Below, in pieces: positions 18,428-26,823 of a stretch of DNA of 64,000 bases. The translations under genes and the position numbers were made by a program. Within the stretch, counting starts at the first letter, position 1. Every line of letters begins with the position of its first letter. The notes beneath the pieces are model-generated. The model was not told the origin of the DNA. It was given only the letters and a program-made list of their open reading frames with translations, and did not search any database. This stretch comes from Chitinophaga pinensis (lineage in GTDB: Bacteria > Bacteroidota > Bacteroidia > Chitinophagales > CAMDFR01), in NCBI GenBank assembly GCA_945872405.1, contig CAMBZT010000006.1:1-64000 (forward strand). Reading direction: 5' to 3'.

Positions 18428-19703
18428 TCTTCTCCTTTTATATTCTTTCTTTATTTGTCTAGGTAACTTAAGTTTTGCTCAAAGCTCTAGTCCTTATAAT
18501 CGATATGGAATTGGAAATTTATTTTCAAACGCAACATCCAATAATCGTTCAATGGGGGGTGTTTCGGCAGCTTTTTCTAATCCCTATGGAATCAATATTC
18601 AGAACCCCGCATCTCTCTCCGAAATTTTTCTAACCACCTATGATGCCGGAATGGAAGGGGAAACTGCACGATTATATAGCAAAGACTCATCTTATAAAGC
18701 GAGTTCCTCTGGTTTTAGTCACTTAGCAATTGCCTTCCCTATAAAGCTCGGAACTTGGGGAGCTTCTTTAAGCTTTAAACCGTATAGTAATGTGCGATAT
18801 AATTTTAAACGCATTGTGAGTGGCGACAACATTGGGGAATATGCTGAGTTCTATTCAGGTAGCGGCAACACTTATCAGTTTATGGTTGGTAATGGGGTAA
18901 GATATAAAGGTTTTTCTTTGGGGGTTAATCTTGGATTGTTGTTTGGCAATATTGACTATAACAAAACTGTTGTATTTAGAAATGATGTGTTTGCGCTTCC
19001 GTCTCGATACTCAAGCGAAGTGACCATTAGAGGTTTTTTATACAATATTGGCGCTCAATATAAATATCGCTTGCCGCTGAAGAAAAAAGAGAAAAATATT
19101 TTTGCCGTGTTCGGCGTTTATGGTTCGTCAGCCACAAAACAAAGCACTAGCTCGATTAATCATTGGGAGCGATTTGATTTGTCTGGAAACGTAGCGGAAA
19201 TCGTAGATACTGTTGGTGAGGTGGTGACAGAAAAAGGCAAACTAAATTTGCCGGGTAGCATTACAGGTGGAGTCGCTTTTGAACAGCCGGGTAAATGGTT
19301 TGTAGGTACCGATTTTAAGTACACCAACTGGTCGGCCTATACTACAAATCTCAACAATGGTACGTTTGCCAATAGTTTGCGATGGTCACTTGGTGGTGAA
19401 ATTTGCCCAGATAGATCAGCAAAAAAGAATGTTTTTAGTTATATGGTGTATCGATTAGGTTTTTATACGGGCACATCTGAGTTGTTAATTAATGGGAGAC
19501 AATTGAAAGAAACTGCGGTCACTACTGGGTTTGGGATACCGTTAAGAACTAAAGATGGTGGGCAGTTTTCTATGTTTAATTTTGCCTTTGAATTTGAAAC
19601 AAGAGGCGATAACTCTGCTGGATTATTACGCGAAAACTACTATAAATTTAACCTCAGTTTTGTTTTTAATGATCGCTGGTTTTTAAAGCGTCGCTTTGAT
19701 TAA
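18408..19703 (+). CDS. Outer-membrane beta-barrel protein
   Basis: With the ATG at 18408 (the longer frame opens only with a TTG at 18381), the protein is 431 residues. It has a clean signal peptide ending SFAQ, followed by the Bacteroidota motif SSPYNRYGIGN. The body alternates short amphipathic strands and ends in a strand finishing RRFD, as expected for an outer-membrane barrel distantly like FadL or PorV-type proteins. The ATG lies inside the 3' end of coaX, implying coupled translation. Specific cargo or ligand is unknown. Confidence 0.78.
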   Translation: MLQKNFSLLLLYSFFICLGNLSFAQSSSPYNRYGIGNLFSNATSNNRSMGGVSAAFSNPYGINIQNPASLSEIFLTTYDAGMEGETARLYSKDSSYKASSSGFSHLAIAFPIKLGTWGASLSFKPYSNVRYNFKRIVSGDNIGEYAEFYSGSGNTYQFMVGNGVRYKGFSLGVNLGLLFGNIDYNKTVVFRNDVFALPSRYSSEVTIRGFLYNIGAQYKYRLPLKKKEKNIFAVFGVYGSSATKQSTSSINHWERFDLSGNVAEIVDTVGEVVTEKGKLNLPGSITGGVAFEQPGKWFVGTDFKYTNWSAYTTNLNNGTFANSLRWSLGGEICPDRSAKKNVFSYMVYRLGFYTGTSELLINGRQLKETAVTTGFGIPLRTKDGGQFSMFNFAFEFETRGDNSAGLLRENYYKFNLSFVFNDRWFLKRRFD

Positions 19704-19763
19704 TTTCTTTTTTAGTTTTTTAAAATACCCTTCTCTAGTGGTGATTTTCTTCTTTGTTTTGCC

Positions 19764-20411
19764 ATGACACAAATTCTAAATAACATAGATAATATCATTT
19801 TCGATTTAGGCGAAGTGATTGTCGATGTGGATACCACTAAAACTATTGCTGCTTTTACATTATTAAGTGCTTTTTCTGGAAATGAATTGTTTAGTTTTTC
19901 CCATCAAGCTGCTTTCTTCTCTGATTTTGAAAGAGGAACCATTGGTGAAGTAGAGTTTCGAAACGAGCTGAGAAAGGCACTTAAAAAGAATCCTACTGAT
20001 GAGGTTATTGATGCTGCTTGGAATGCAATGTTGGGTGATATGCCTGTTACAAAATTAAATATTTTAACAGAGCTTAAAAAAAAGTATCAACTTTTTGCTT
20101 TGAGCAATACAAACCCTATACATATTCGCCTAATAAATGAAAACCTATCGAGAAAAAACGTTGGAGATTGTTTGGAAAGATACTTTCACAAAACGTTCTA
20201 TTCGTACAATCTTGGGTCGAGAAAACCCGAGGACCTTATCTATGAACGTACCGCAGCAGAGACAGGCCTTGTTCCCAACAAAACACTAATGATCGACGAT
20301 CGAATTGATAATCTTGTAACCGCTGAAAAAATGGGTATGCGGGTGTTTCATCTAAAATTTCCAGATCAATTTTATGAATTATTTAGTTCTAATAAAAAAC
20401 CGATTGCTTAG
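19764..20411 (+). CDS. HAD-superfamily phosphatase (subfamily IA)
   Basis: The 215-residue protein carries all HAD motifs: motif I FDLGEVIVDVD (nucleophile Asp near residue 15), motif II LSNTN near 116, the motif III Lys in GSRKPE, and motif IV MIDDRIDN near 175. The small helical cap between motifs I and II fits subfamily IA/YihX-like phosphatases acting on sugar phosphates or nucleotides. Substrate cannot be assigned. It ends 41 bp before the convergent TlpA-like gene. Confidence 0.88.
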   Translation: MTQILNNIDNIIFDLGEVIVDVDTTKTIAAFTLLSAFSGNELFSFSHQAAFFSDFERGTIGEVEFRNELRKALKKNPTDEVIDAAWNAMLGDMPVTKLNILTELKKKYQLFALSNTNPIHIRLINENLSRKNVGDCLERYFHKTFYSYNLGSRKPEDLIYERTAAETGLVPNKTLMIDDRIDNLVTAEKMGMRVFHLKFPDQFYELFSSNKKPIA

Positions 20412-20452
20412 TTTATTTTCTCGCTTTTCTTTTAATATTGCTTGTTATTGCC

Positions 20453-20977
20453 TTATAGTGTGTTTAGCATTTCTTCGGTTTGCTCAATAGATGGGTTTAC
20501 CAATAATATTCTTCCCTCCTCGTTAATTAAAAAAGTTGTGGGAATATACTCAATTCCATATTGTAGCGACACGTTGTTGGTTCTTCCCTTTTTTTCATTC
20601 ACCTGGGGCCACGTTAAGTGGTCGTCATGTATCGCTTTCAACCAATCTACTTCTTTGTTGTCTTGAGAAACACCCAAAATTTCGAGCCCGCTCGCCCTTT
20701 TGAAAATCCTGTTTTTGTACCTACTATATAATTCTACTAGGTGTGGATTTTTCTTTCGGCATGGCCCACACCAGCTAGCCCAAAAATCTATTAAAACAAT
20801 TTTACCTCTTAGGTCTGATAACCTTGTGGAGTCTGTTCCGGGTCCGGGCAATAAAAAATCTGGAGCTTCTGCTCCTATTTTTAGCGTCACTAATTTTGGA
20901 TGATTAGAATCGCTTTTACAGGAGGAAAAAACTATACAAAATAAAAAAATAAGCTGTCTGTATCTTTTTGTTGTCAT
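20453..20977 (-). CDS. TlpA-family thiol-disulfide oxidoreductase lipoprotein
   Basis: The 174-residue protein has a lipobox (FSSC near residue 20), then a thioredoxin fold with the active site WCGPC in FWASWCGPCRKK near residue 70 and the cis-Pro segment EYIPTTFLI. TlpA/ResA-type proteins keep envelope cysteines reduced, for example for cytochrome c maturation or outer-membrane protein folding. It follows murA on the same strand by 31 bp and may be cotranscribed. Confidence 0.9.
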   Translation of the reverse strand: MTTKRYRQLIFLFCIVFSSCKSDSNHPKLVTLKIGAEAPDFLLPGPGTDSTRLSDLRGKIVLIDFWASWCGPCRKKNPHLVELYSRYKNRIFKRASGLEILGVSQDNKEVDWLKAIHDDHLTWPQVNEKKGRTNNVSLQYGIEYIPTTFLINEEGRILLVNPSIEQTEEMLNTL

Positions 20978-21008
20978 TGCTGCTGTTGTCAGTAAAAAAC
21001 GCCTAAAA

Positions 21009-22325
21009 CTAAAGTCTGATAATATCTGCGCCTAAGGCCTGAAGTCTCTTATCTATATATTGATAACCTCGGTCAATTTGATTGACATTATTGATCACGC
21101 TTTTGCCGTCTGCTGAAAGCGCCGCTATTAACAAAGCGACACCTGCTCTGATATCTGGGCTCGACATCGTAATTCCCTTTAAGTTATACTTCCTGTCTAT
21201 ACCGATTACGTTTGCACGATGAGGATCACAAAGAATAATTTGTGCCCCCATATCAATCAACTTGTCAACGAAAAATAACCTGCTTTCAAACATTTTCTGA
21301 TGCACCAATACAGATCCTTTTGCTTGAATTGCAGAAACCAAGATGATGCTTATCAAATCGGGTGTAAACATTGGCCATGGACCATCATAAATTGTTAAAA
21401 CCGAGCCGTCAATAAAGGAACTAATTTCATAATGCTCTTGCGATGGAATATAAATATCATCACCCCTAAACTCCATTTTGATTCCCAACTTGGCAAATGT
21501 TGCTGGAATATTTCCTAGTCGATCAATTCGACAATTCTTTATTGTGATTTCGCTTTTCGTCATTGCCGCCAATCCGATAAAAGATCCTATTTCAATCATG
21601 TCTGGCAACATTCTGTGCTCACAGCCACTAAGTGACTCAACGCCATCTATCGTTAGTAAATTTGATCCGACACCGGTTATTTTTGCGCCCATCTTGTTTA
21701 GCATTTCACATAACTGCTGTATATATGGTTCGCATGCTGCGTTAAATATTGTGGTGGTTCCTTTTGCCATTACTGCACACATCACAATATTTGCAGTGCC
21801 AGTAACAGATGGTTCTTCAAGATGCAAATAACAACCTTTCAGTGTTTTCGCTGCGACTGTATAAAAACTCTCGTCACTATCGTATGAAAAGGTGGCGCCT
21901 AGCGATTCAAAACCGAGAAAATGAGTGTCGAGTCGTCGTCGTCCAATTTTGTCGCCGCCAGGCTTTGGCATATATGCTCTTTTGAATCTCGCCAACAAAG
22001 GCCCAACAAGCATTATGGAGCCACGTAATGCAGAACCGCTTTTTTTAAACTCATCACTTCTCATAAAATCCACATTCACTTCGTCTGCTTGAAAAAGATA
22101 GGTGTCTTCACTAATCTTTTCGACTTTTACGCCAATATTACCTAAAATAGTAATCAATAGGTTTACGTCGTGAATATCGGGAATGTTTGATATTTTTACC
22201 TTTTCCTTGGTTAAGAGAACCGCACATAAAATTTGTAATGCCTCGTTTTTGGCGCCCTGTGGGGTAATTTGGCCATTGAGCTGTTTTCCTCCTCTTACTT
22301 CGAACGCGTCCACACTAGATAACAT
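21009..22325 (-). CDS. murA: UDP-N-acetylglucosamine 1-carboxyvinyltransferase (MurA) with Asp at the catalytic-loop Cys position
   Basis: MurA transfers enolpyruvate from PEP to UDP-GlcNAc, the first committed peptidoglycan step. The start is ATG 22325: homology begins at DAFEVRGGKQLNGQI, whereas the longer frame to 22487 only reads the repetitive DUF4290 tail out of frame. Lys26-Asn27 in QGAKNEAL match the substrate-binding pair. The flexible loop reads PGGDKIG, with Asp125 replacing the Cys alkylated by fosfomycin in E. coli; Asp-type MurA is known in Chlamydia, Mycobacterium and Borrelia. The first 11 bp overlap the DUF4290 gene, a conserved Bacteroidota arrangement. Confidence 0.95.
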   Translation of the reverse strand: MLSSVDAFEVRGGKQLNGQITPQGAKNEALQILCAVLLTKEKVKISNIPDIHDVNLLITILGNIGVKVEKISEDTYLFQADEVNVDFMRSDEFKKSGSALRGSIMLVGPLLARFKRAYMPKPGGDKIGRRRLDTHFLGFESLGATFSYDSDESFYTVAAKTLKGCYLHLEEPSVTGTANIVMCAVMAKGTTTIFNAACEPYIQQLCEMLNKMGAKITGVGSNLLTIDGVESLSGCEHRMLPDMIEIGSFIGLAAMTKSEITIKNCRIDRLGNIPATFAKLGIKMEFRGDDIYIPSQEHYEISSFIDGSVLTIYDGPWPMFTPDLISIILVSAIQAKGSVLVHQKMFESRLFFVDKLIDMGAQIILCDPHRANVIGIDRKYNLKGITMSSPDIRAGVALLIAALSADGKSVINNVNQIDRGYQYIDKRLQALGADIIRL

Positions 22326-23025
22326 TTCCGTTGTTGTTGTTTTTGTTGTTATTTCCTTGTCCGCTATTTCTATGGCGATTGTTTTGGTTTTGATTGCGAC
22401 CATTCCCTTGGTCATTGTTTCTGTGGCGATTATTTTGGTTGCGATTGTTGTTTTGACTGTTGCTGTTTGGAACGTTTCTTTGCACAAAAAACTTTCCTAA
22501 TTGCGAACCGTCTGACAATTGCAATGCTCCCTCCGACAAGGTGCTCAACTCATTTTTCACTTGCTCGTCGCTCACATTTTCTTTTATCCAGTTCGTATGA
22601 ACCACCTTTATATAATTGGCAATTATTTTTGCCAAGGCCTCTCTCTTAGCTGGGTCTTCAGTCTTCTTTGCTTTGTCCACCAGCTTTAAGATGTTTTCAC
22701 CATAAGACCTGTGTTTTAAGGTTCCTTTAGGGTAGTCTAGGGGTTCTGGTTTGGCTAACAAGACTTCTTTTTGTGGATATGGATAAGGCGACTCTACTTC
22801 CAACTGAAAGTCAGAGATTAAAAACAAATGATCCCATAGCTTGTGCCTATAATCCTCCACGTTTCTAAGGTGCGGATTTAGTTGGCCCATTACCTCAATG
22901 ATGCCTTTCACCATTCTGGTTCGTTTTTCTATGTCTGGTTCTGCGATTGCCAAATCGATAAGTTGATGAACGTTCCGTCCATACTCACTCATAACTAATT
23001 GGCTTTTTTGCGAATTATAATGCAT
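22315..23025 (-). CDS. DUF4290 family protein with Asn/Arg-rich tail
   Basis: The N-terminal ~180 residues match DUF4290, a Bacteroidota-specific helical family of unknown function encoded directly upstream of murA. The last ~50 residues are low complexity, dominated by Asn, Arg, Gln, His and Gly in imperfect repeats (RNQNNRHRN units). Such a tail could bind RNA or acidic surfaces. The gene ends inside murA, giving tight translational coupling. A second in-frame ATG at residue 12 (MSEYGRN) could be the true start. Confidence 0.85.
   Translation of the reverse strand: MHYNSQKSQLVMSEYGRNVHQLIDLAIAEPDIEKRTRMVKGIIEVMGQLNPHLRNVEDYRHKLWDHLFLISDFQLEVESPYPYPQKEVLLAKPEPLDYPKGTLKHRSYGENILKLVDKAKKTEDPAKREALAKIIANYIKVVHTNWIKENVSDEQVKNELSTLSEGALQLSDGSQLGKFFVQRNVPNSNSQNNNRNQNNRHRNNDQGNGRNQNQNNRHRNSGQGNNNKNNNNGNVI
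22327..22470. repeat. Imperfect direct repeats encoding the Asn/Arg-rich tail of DUF4290 protein
   Basis: The minus-strand coding sequence repeats units reading RNQNNRHRN-x-QGN with synonymous and conservative differences, separated by about 50 bp. The region is rich in AAT and AAC codons. It abuts the murA start and makes a long spurious open frame there. Copy number could vary between strains. Confidence 0.55.
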
Positions 23026-23228
23026 TGCTAAATTCTGTTCTTGTTTAATTCTTGTGATGATATGTTGAAAGAGGGCCTTTTAAAAACGGTTCTTTTAAGG
23101 TCTACTAGTGATTAGATTCCCAAAGATAATCGTTTTCTGCCTACTTTTTACATAATCTTATCTGTGCTCTTGTTGATTGAAATTTTTAAGGTGTCTCTTT
23201 CGAAAACACCCTAAGCTTTATGCCGATG

Positions 23229-23768
23229 CTAACAAATCACATAAATGTCTCTCAAGTTTCGTCCTAGGCCATCATAATCTAAGCCATAACCAACTATAAA
23301 ATCATTTGGAATATCAAAACAAGTGTAATCTATTTTTATCTTCTCTTTCAGTGTTTCTGGCTTAACAAGTAGTGCGGCAATTTTAATGCTTTTAGGTTTA
23401 AGGTTTTCTATTTCAGGCAAAAATTTAGCAAGTGTGTTTCCTGTGTCTACAATGTCTTCAACAATAATAATATCTCTGGCTTCTATGGTTTCTATAATCC
23501 CCAAGAGCGTTTTCACATTTCCTGTTGTTTGTGTTCCGTGGTAGCTAGATAATCGAACAAAGGTTATTTCACATTCGCCAGTAAAGTGTTTTACAAGATC
23601 TGATGTGAACATAAAAGACCCACTCAAAATACAAACAAATAAAGGGTTTTTTCCGACATAGTCTTGATCGATTTTCCTACCTATTCGTTGAACGGCTTCT
23701 TGTATCTTCCTTTCATCAAGATATGTCCTAAATTTTTTATCTTTTAACGTGATTGTTGCTTGTTCCAT
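23229..23768 (-). CDS. hpt: Hypoxanthine phosphoribosyltransferase
   Basis: The 179-residue type I phosphoribosyltransferase has the PRPP-binding signature IIVEDIVDTGNTL near residue 100 and the downstream base-binding segment DFIVGYGLDYDGLGRNL. It salvages hypoxanthine and guanine to IMP and GMP using PRPP. Length is typical of bacterial Hpt. Start ATG 23768 has a good -7 box 19 bp upstream. It is transcribed apart from the DUF4290 gene, with a 203-bp gap (23026-23228) that holds only a weak inverted repeat near 23190-23212. Confidence 0.93.
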   Translation of the reverse strand: MEQATITLKDKKFRTYLDERKIQEAVQRIGRKIDQDYVGKNPLFVCILSGSFMFTSDLVKHFTGECEITFVRLSSYHGTQTTGNVKTLLGIIETIEARDIIIVEDIVDTGNTLAKFLPEIENLKPKSIKIAALLVKPETLKEKIKIDYTCFDIPNDFIVGYGLDYDGLGRNLRDIYVIC

Positions 23769-23787
23769 TTGTTGCTTTATCTCTGCG

Positions 23788-23795
23788 CAAAGATA
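23788..23795 (-). promoter_or_regulatory. -7 box for hpt
   Basis: On the minus strand TATCTTTG (23795 down to 23788) matches TAnnTTTG and is followed by GCGC. It lies 19 bp before the hpt ATG, giving a very short leader. No clear -33 TTG is present. Confidence 0.5.
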
Positions 23796-23822
23796 TGCAT
23801 TTTATTGTTTTATTGGGATGGA

Positions 23823-25298
23823 TTAATTGCTTACTATCAGTGTTTGTCCAAGATTAATATTGTTGTTCAAAAGGTTGTTCCATAGAATAATATTGCTCAC
23901 GCTTACACCGTATCGCTTCGAAATGTTATACAGCGTGTCTCCTTGTTTTACAACATGACTTTGGGTGGCTGTTTTTGTTGTTAAGGGTGCCGCTAAATTC
24001 TTCGCCTCTATATTCGTGTCAGCAATTAATATTGTTGATTTTTTTTCTTCTGAATCGTTTATATCCAATTGAGGTTGGACAGCCTCTGTTGCTGTAAGCT
24101 GTCCTTCTATGGGTTTGTCTACTGAATCGTTTGAAGTAATTGTCGTTTTTTGCTCAATGCTTTTTTGAATTTGTTCAATAGACAGATTGGGTGAGTTTAG
24201 TTTTTCCACTTGTTTTGTTTCTGCGCTTTTGTTTATGATCGGTTGTTTTGTTGTTTCCTTGTTTTTTAGTAGCACAAACTGTTCGTAACTCATACTCTTG
24301 GGCGTATTTGTGTTGTCTTCGCGCAACAAAATTAGTTCTCCAGCACAAACTTCTAGGCCTGGTTCTAGTTGATTTTTTTTGTACAGTTCCGTTAATTTTA
24401 CGCCATACTTTTGTGACATTTCGTACATGCTTTCTCCGTCAGTAACAATATGTTGTTTGGAGTTTCCTTTGCTTCTTTTGGGCTGGATAAAAACGTTTTG
24501 ACCCTCAACGAAATTCTCTCCTTCAAACATGTCATTATATTTAATAAGATAGTTTATAGGTACATTATACTTCATGGCGATTCCCATGGGCGTATCTCCC
24601 ACCTTGGCTTTAATTGCTTTAATATTGTTTAGCAAAAATACTTCGTTATAAAAGGCTTGAGTTTCTACAACTACTCCTTCGTCAATTGGCTGTTGTTTGA
24701 TATTAATTGGTGCTTGAGTTGGTATGCTTTTTGTCGTTATAACAGGGGTTGGTGCTTCTTTTTGTAGAGACATTTCCTTGCTTTGCATCATGTCGTACTT
24801 GCTTAAATCATATCGATTAATAAGGTTTACCAACAAGGTGGGGTATTGTGGATTTGTTGCGTATCCCGCCAACTTTAATCCGTTAGCCCAAGAAACATAA
24901 TCTGTTCTAGAGTAAGAAAACAAAAATGCATATCTACTTCTTGTTTTTAAAAATTCTGTGTGGTCGTCGTATGATTGTGCGGCATTTTGATAATACCTAA
25001 AACATTCGTTTTTTTCATCATCATCATGATAATAGGTGTCTCCTGTCCATTCTTTATGGCATTTAATTCCAAAGTGATTGTTTGCTGTTGTCGCCAAAGG
25101 AGAGTTTCCGTTGTCTGATTCCAAAAGTCCTTGGGCTAAAGTAATGCTAGCAGGAATTCCGCTCTCTTCCATTTCTCTTACTGCTGTTGCTGCGTAAAGA
25201 TCTATGTATTGTGCTGGTGCGATTTTCGTTTGGGCATATAATTCTTGTCCTCTCATCGTTGCTGTGATGACCAATATTGCGATAAACCTTTTCTTCAT
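23823..25298 (-). CDS. Glucosaminidase-domain (GH73-like) protein with three LysM repeats
   Basis: The 491-residue exported protein has a short hydrophobic N-terminus, then a glucosaminidase domain at ~28-165. That domain shows ITLAQGLLESDNGNS, HFGIKCHKEW, and the conserved FRYYQNAAQSYDDHTEFL and YATNPQYPTLL segments, with Glu in LLES as the likely catalytic acid. LysM repeats lie at ~232-280, ~285-330 and at the C-terminus (HVVKQGDTLYNIS). They bind peptidoglycan, so the enzyme probably cleaves N-acetylglucosaminyl bonds during wall turnover. The Thr/Gln-rich linker between the second and third LysM is long. Confidence 0.88.
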   Translation of the reverse strand: MKKRFIAILVITATMRGQELYAQTKIAPAQYIDLYAATAVREMEESGIPASITLAQGLLESDNGNSPLATTANNHFGIKCHKEWTGDTYYHDDDEKNECFRYYQNAAQSYDDHTEFLKTRSRYAFLFSYSRTDYVSWANGLKLAGYATNPQYPTLLVNLINRYDLSKYDMMQSKEMSLQKEAPTPVITTKSIPTQAPINIKQQPIDEGVVVETQAFYNEVFLLNNIKAIKAKVGDTPMGIAMKYNVPINYLIKYNDMFEGENFVEGQNVFIQPKRSKGNSKQHIVTDGESMYEMSQKYGVKLTELYKKNQLEPGLEVCAGELILLREDNTNTPKSMSYEQFVLLKNKETTKQPIINKSAETKQVEKLNSPNLSIEQIQKSIEQKTTITSNDSVDKPIEGQLTATEAVQPQLDINDSEEKKSTILIADTNIEAKNLAAPLTTKTATQSHVVKQGDTLYNISKRYGVSVSNIILWNNLLNNNINLGQTLIVSN

Positions 25299-25322
25299 GA
25301 GTAAGTTTTCTTTTCTTCAAAA

Positions 25323-25330
25323 CAAAAGTA
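25323..25330 (-). promoter_or_regulatory. -7 box for the LysM glucosaminidase gene
   Basis: Minus-strand TACTTTTG (25330 down to 25323) lies 24 bp before the ATG at 25298. A TTT occupies the expected -33 site 19 bp upstream. Motif-based prediction. Confidence 0.45.
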
Positions 25331-25433
25331 GGGTCTAGAATATAAATATAAACGTTGTTTACCCACCATTTCGTATAAATTTGTAGTTTAGATAGGGCAA
25401 TAAATCTGTCCCTTTGGGCGTCGGCAACGCTTC

Positions 25434-26723
25434 TTACATATAGGCCTTGTCTTTGTTGTTGTCCAAATACTTTTTCTCTATTTTCTTTTTTAGAATTCCA
25501 AGTAGCATTTTTTTAAATGGTGGGACGTCTTTCATTTTGGGGTTTTTGCCCTGTTTTTTATATCTGTCAAAAAAGTATTTTGTTGCCATGACAGCAAATA
25601 AAGCACAAGTATTGTGGTCTAGACTAGAGCTAATGTTATTAATTTTGATGTCTTTTTTGCCTTTTTTAGTCATTTCCTCGTAAACCTTTTCAGAGTTATG
25701 AAACGACACCTCTCTGTCTCCTTTGCAATAACACAATTGTACTGGTGTTTTGGGGATCCAATCATATAAATTGTTTTCGTTTAGTCTGGTCGTAAACGGG
25801 AAATTGGGATCTGAAAGAAACATGTCTATATATTCTTTTTTTACTGCTTCCTTGGGTATTTTGGGTAAAATTTTATTTAGTTCCCATAAGCCATGTGTTC
25901 TTTCTCCTTCGAAAAAAAACGGTAAAATGGAATCATATGGAGAAACGAATATGTTATAGATATTGTCGATGTCTATTATGTGATATGCTTCTTGATAGGA
26001 GACCAACAGATAGGGCAAATAGAATGGTCTTGGATACTCTTGAAACATAAATTTTGCTTGTTCGCCACTCATGTCATAAGCGCCAGACATCGGGGAGCTA
26101 GCGGTAACTTTTAAGCGTGGGTTATTTAGTTTTTCTAATGCTTTCACTGCTGCGAAAGAGGCATGTGCCCCTTGGGAATATCCCGTCAAAAAAAGCTGGT
26201 CGTTTGTAACAATCCCTAACTTTGTATTTAACTCTTGAATGGCATATAGCATGTATATTATAGCACTTGCTTCGCTTTGTGCGTGTTGATACAAGTGGTT
26301 GCCTTCTCCGCCACCTATACCAAAATAATCGGGATACAATACATAATAACCTCCTGTTGCTGAGCCCAAGCAGATTCCTTGTTGTGCGTTGTCATCAGAA
26401 ATTTGTCTTCCCTTGTGTATCTCTGTTCCGTGGCCAAAAACCATAATAGGCAATGCTTTGCTTGCTCCTTTGGGCACATAGTATATTCCCGTTGCTTTTC
26501 GCATGCTGCCATCAATCCACCTACCATTGTAGGTTATCTCGTAAATATCTACGTCGTGTTTTATCGGCACAAATAATTGAGGCAACTTATTTTTTTTCCA
26601 CATGGCTTTTAAAGTCTCTTTGTTGTGTTGCTTCGCAAGTTGATAAGAAACAAGTACAGTGTCTTGGCCAAACAATACCGCGGAAAAAGAGAAGAAGAAA
26701 AGAAAAAGAAAATAGTTTTTCAT
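25434..26723 (-). CDS. Secreted alpha/beta hydrolase
   Basis: The 429-residue protein has a signal peptide ending AVLFGQ. It has an alpha/beta-hydrolase core with IMVFGHGTE for the oxyanion region near residue 95 and a nucleophile elbow GYSQGAH near residue 184. Likely acid and His residues sit in the C-terminal part (CKGDREVSF and SSLDHNTCA). The length and elbow resemble secretory lipases and large fungal-type LIP hydrolases. The substrate is presumably an ester or acyl lipid. A strong promoter is located inside the terminator of the upstream gene. Confidence 0.82.
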   Translation of the reverse strand: MKNYFLFLFFFSFSAVLFGQDTVLVSYQLAKQHNKETLKAMWKKNKLPQLFVPIKHDVDIYEITYNGRWIDGSMRKATGIYYVPKGASKALPIMVFGHGTEIHKGRQISDDNAQQGICLGSATGGYYVLYPDYFGIGGGEGNHLYQHAQSEASAIIYMLYAIQELNTKLGIVTNDQLFLTGYSQGAHASFAAVKALEKLNNPRLKVTASSPMSGAYDMSGEQAKFMFQEYPRPFYLPYLLVSYQEAYHIIDIDNIYNIFVSPYDSILPFFFEGERTHGLWELNKILPKIPKEAVKKEYIDMFLSDPNFPFTTRLNENNLYDWIPKTPVQLCYCKGDREVSFHNSEKVYEEMTKKGKKDIKINNISSSLDHNTCALFAVMATKYFFDRYKKQGKNPKMKDVPPFKKMLLGILKKKIEKKYLDNNKDKAYM

Positions 26724-26748
26724 AACAATGTTTTTAACTGTTTTGACT

Positions 26749-26778
26749 CAAAAGTACAATAAAAAACACCAGAAGCAA
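26749..26778 (-). promoter_or_regulatory. Promoter (-33 TTG, 19-bp spacer, -7 TACTTTTG) of the alpha/beta hydrolase gene
   Basis: On the minus strand TTG at 26778-26776 is followed after exactly 19 bp by TACTTTTG at 26756-26749, an excellent match to the Bacteroidota TTG-N19-TAnnTTTG promoter. The predicted leader to the ATG at 26723 is about 20 nt. The -33 element lies within the hairpin of the preceding gene's terminator. Confidence 0.65.
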
Positions 26779-26793
26779 TTGGCTTCTGGTGTT
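26759..26793 (-). terminator. Rho-independent terminator of the CotH/T9SS protein gene
   Basis: A perfect 12-bp stem, AACACCAGAAGC with GCTTCTGGTGTT (26765-26776 and 26782-26793), has a 5-nt loop. On the minus strand it is followed by a T-run ending at 26759. It lies about 30 bp past the stop of the 1011-residue gene. Confidence 0.85.
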
Positions 26794-26823
26794 GAGTTTT
26801 ATGCATTAATTATCAATCGGCGA

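Noticed and set aside
22326-22487. N-terminal extension of the murA frame (54 extra residues rich in Thr, Lys and Ile)
   Set aside because: It is the DUF4290 repeat region read in another frame; MurA homology begins at ATG 22325.
23190-23212. GGTGT/ACACC inverted repeat downstream of hpt as a terminator
   Set aside because: The stem is short, the loop is 11 nt and no T-run follows on the hpt strand.
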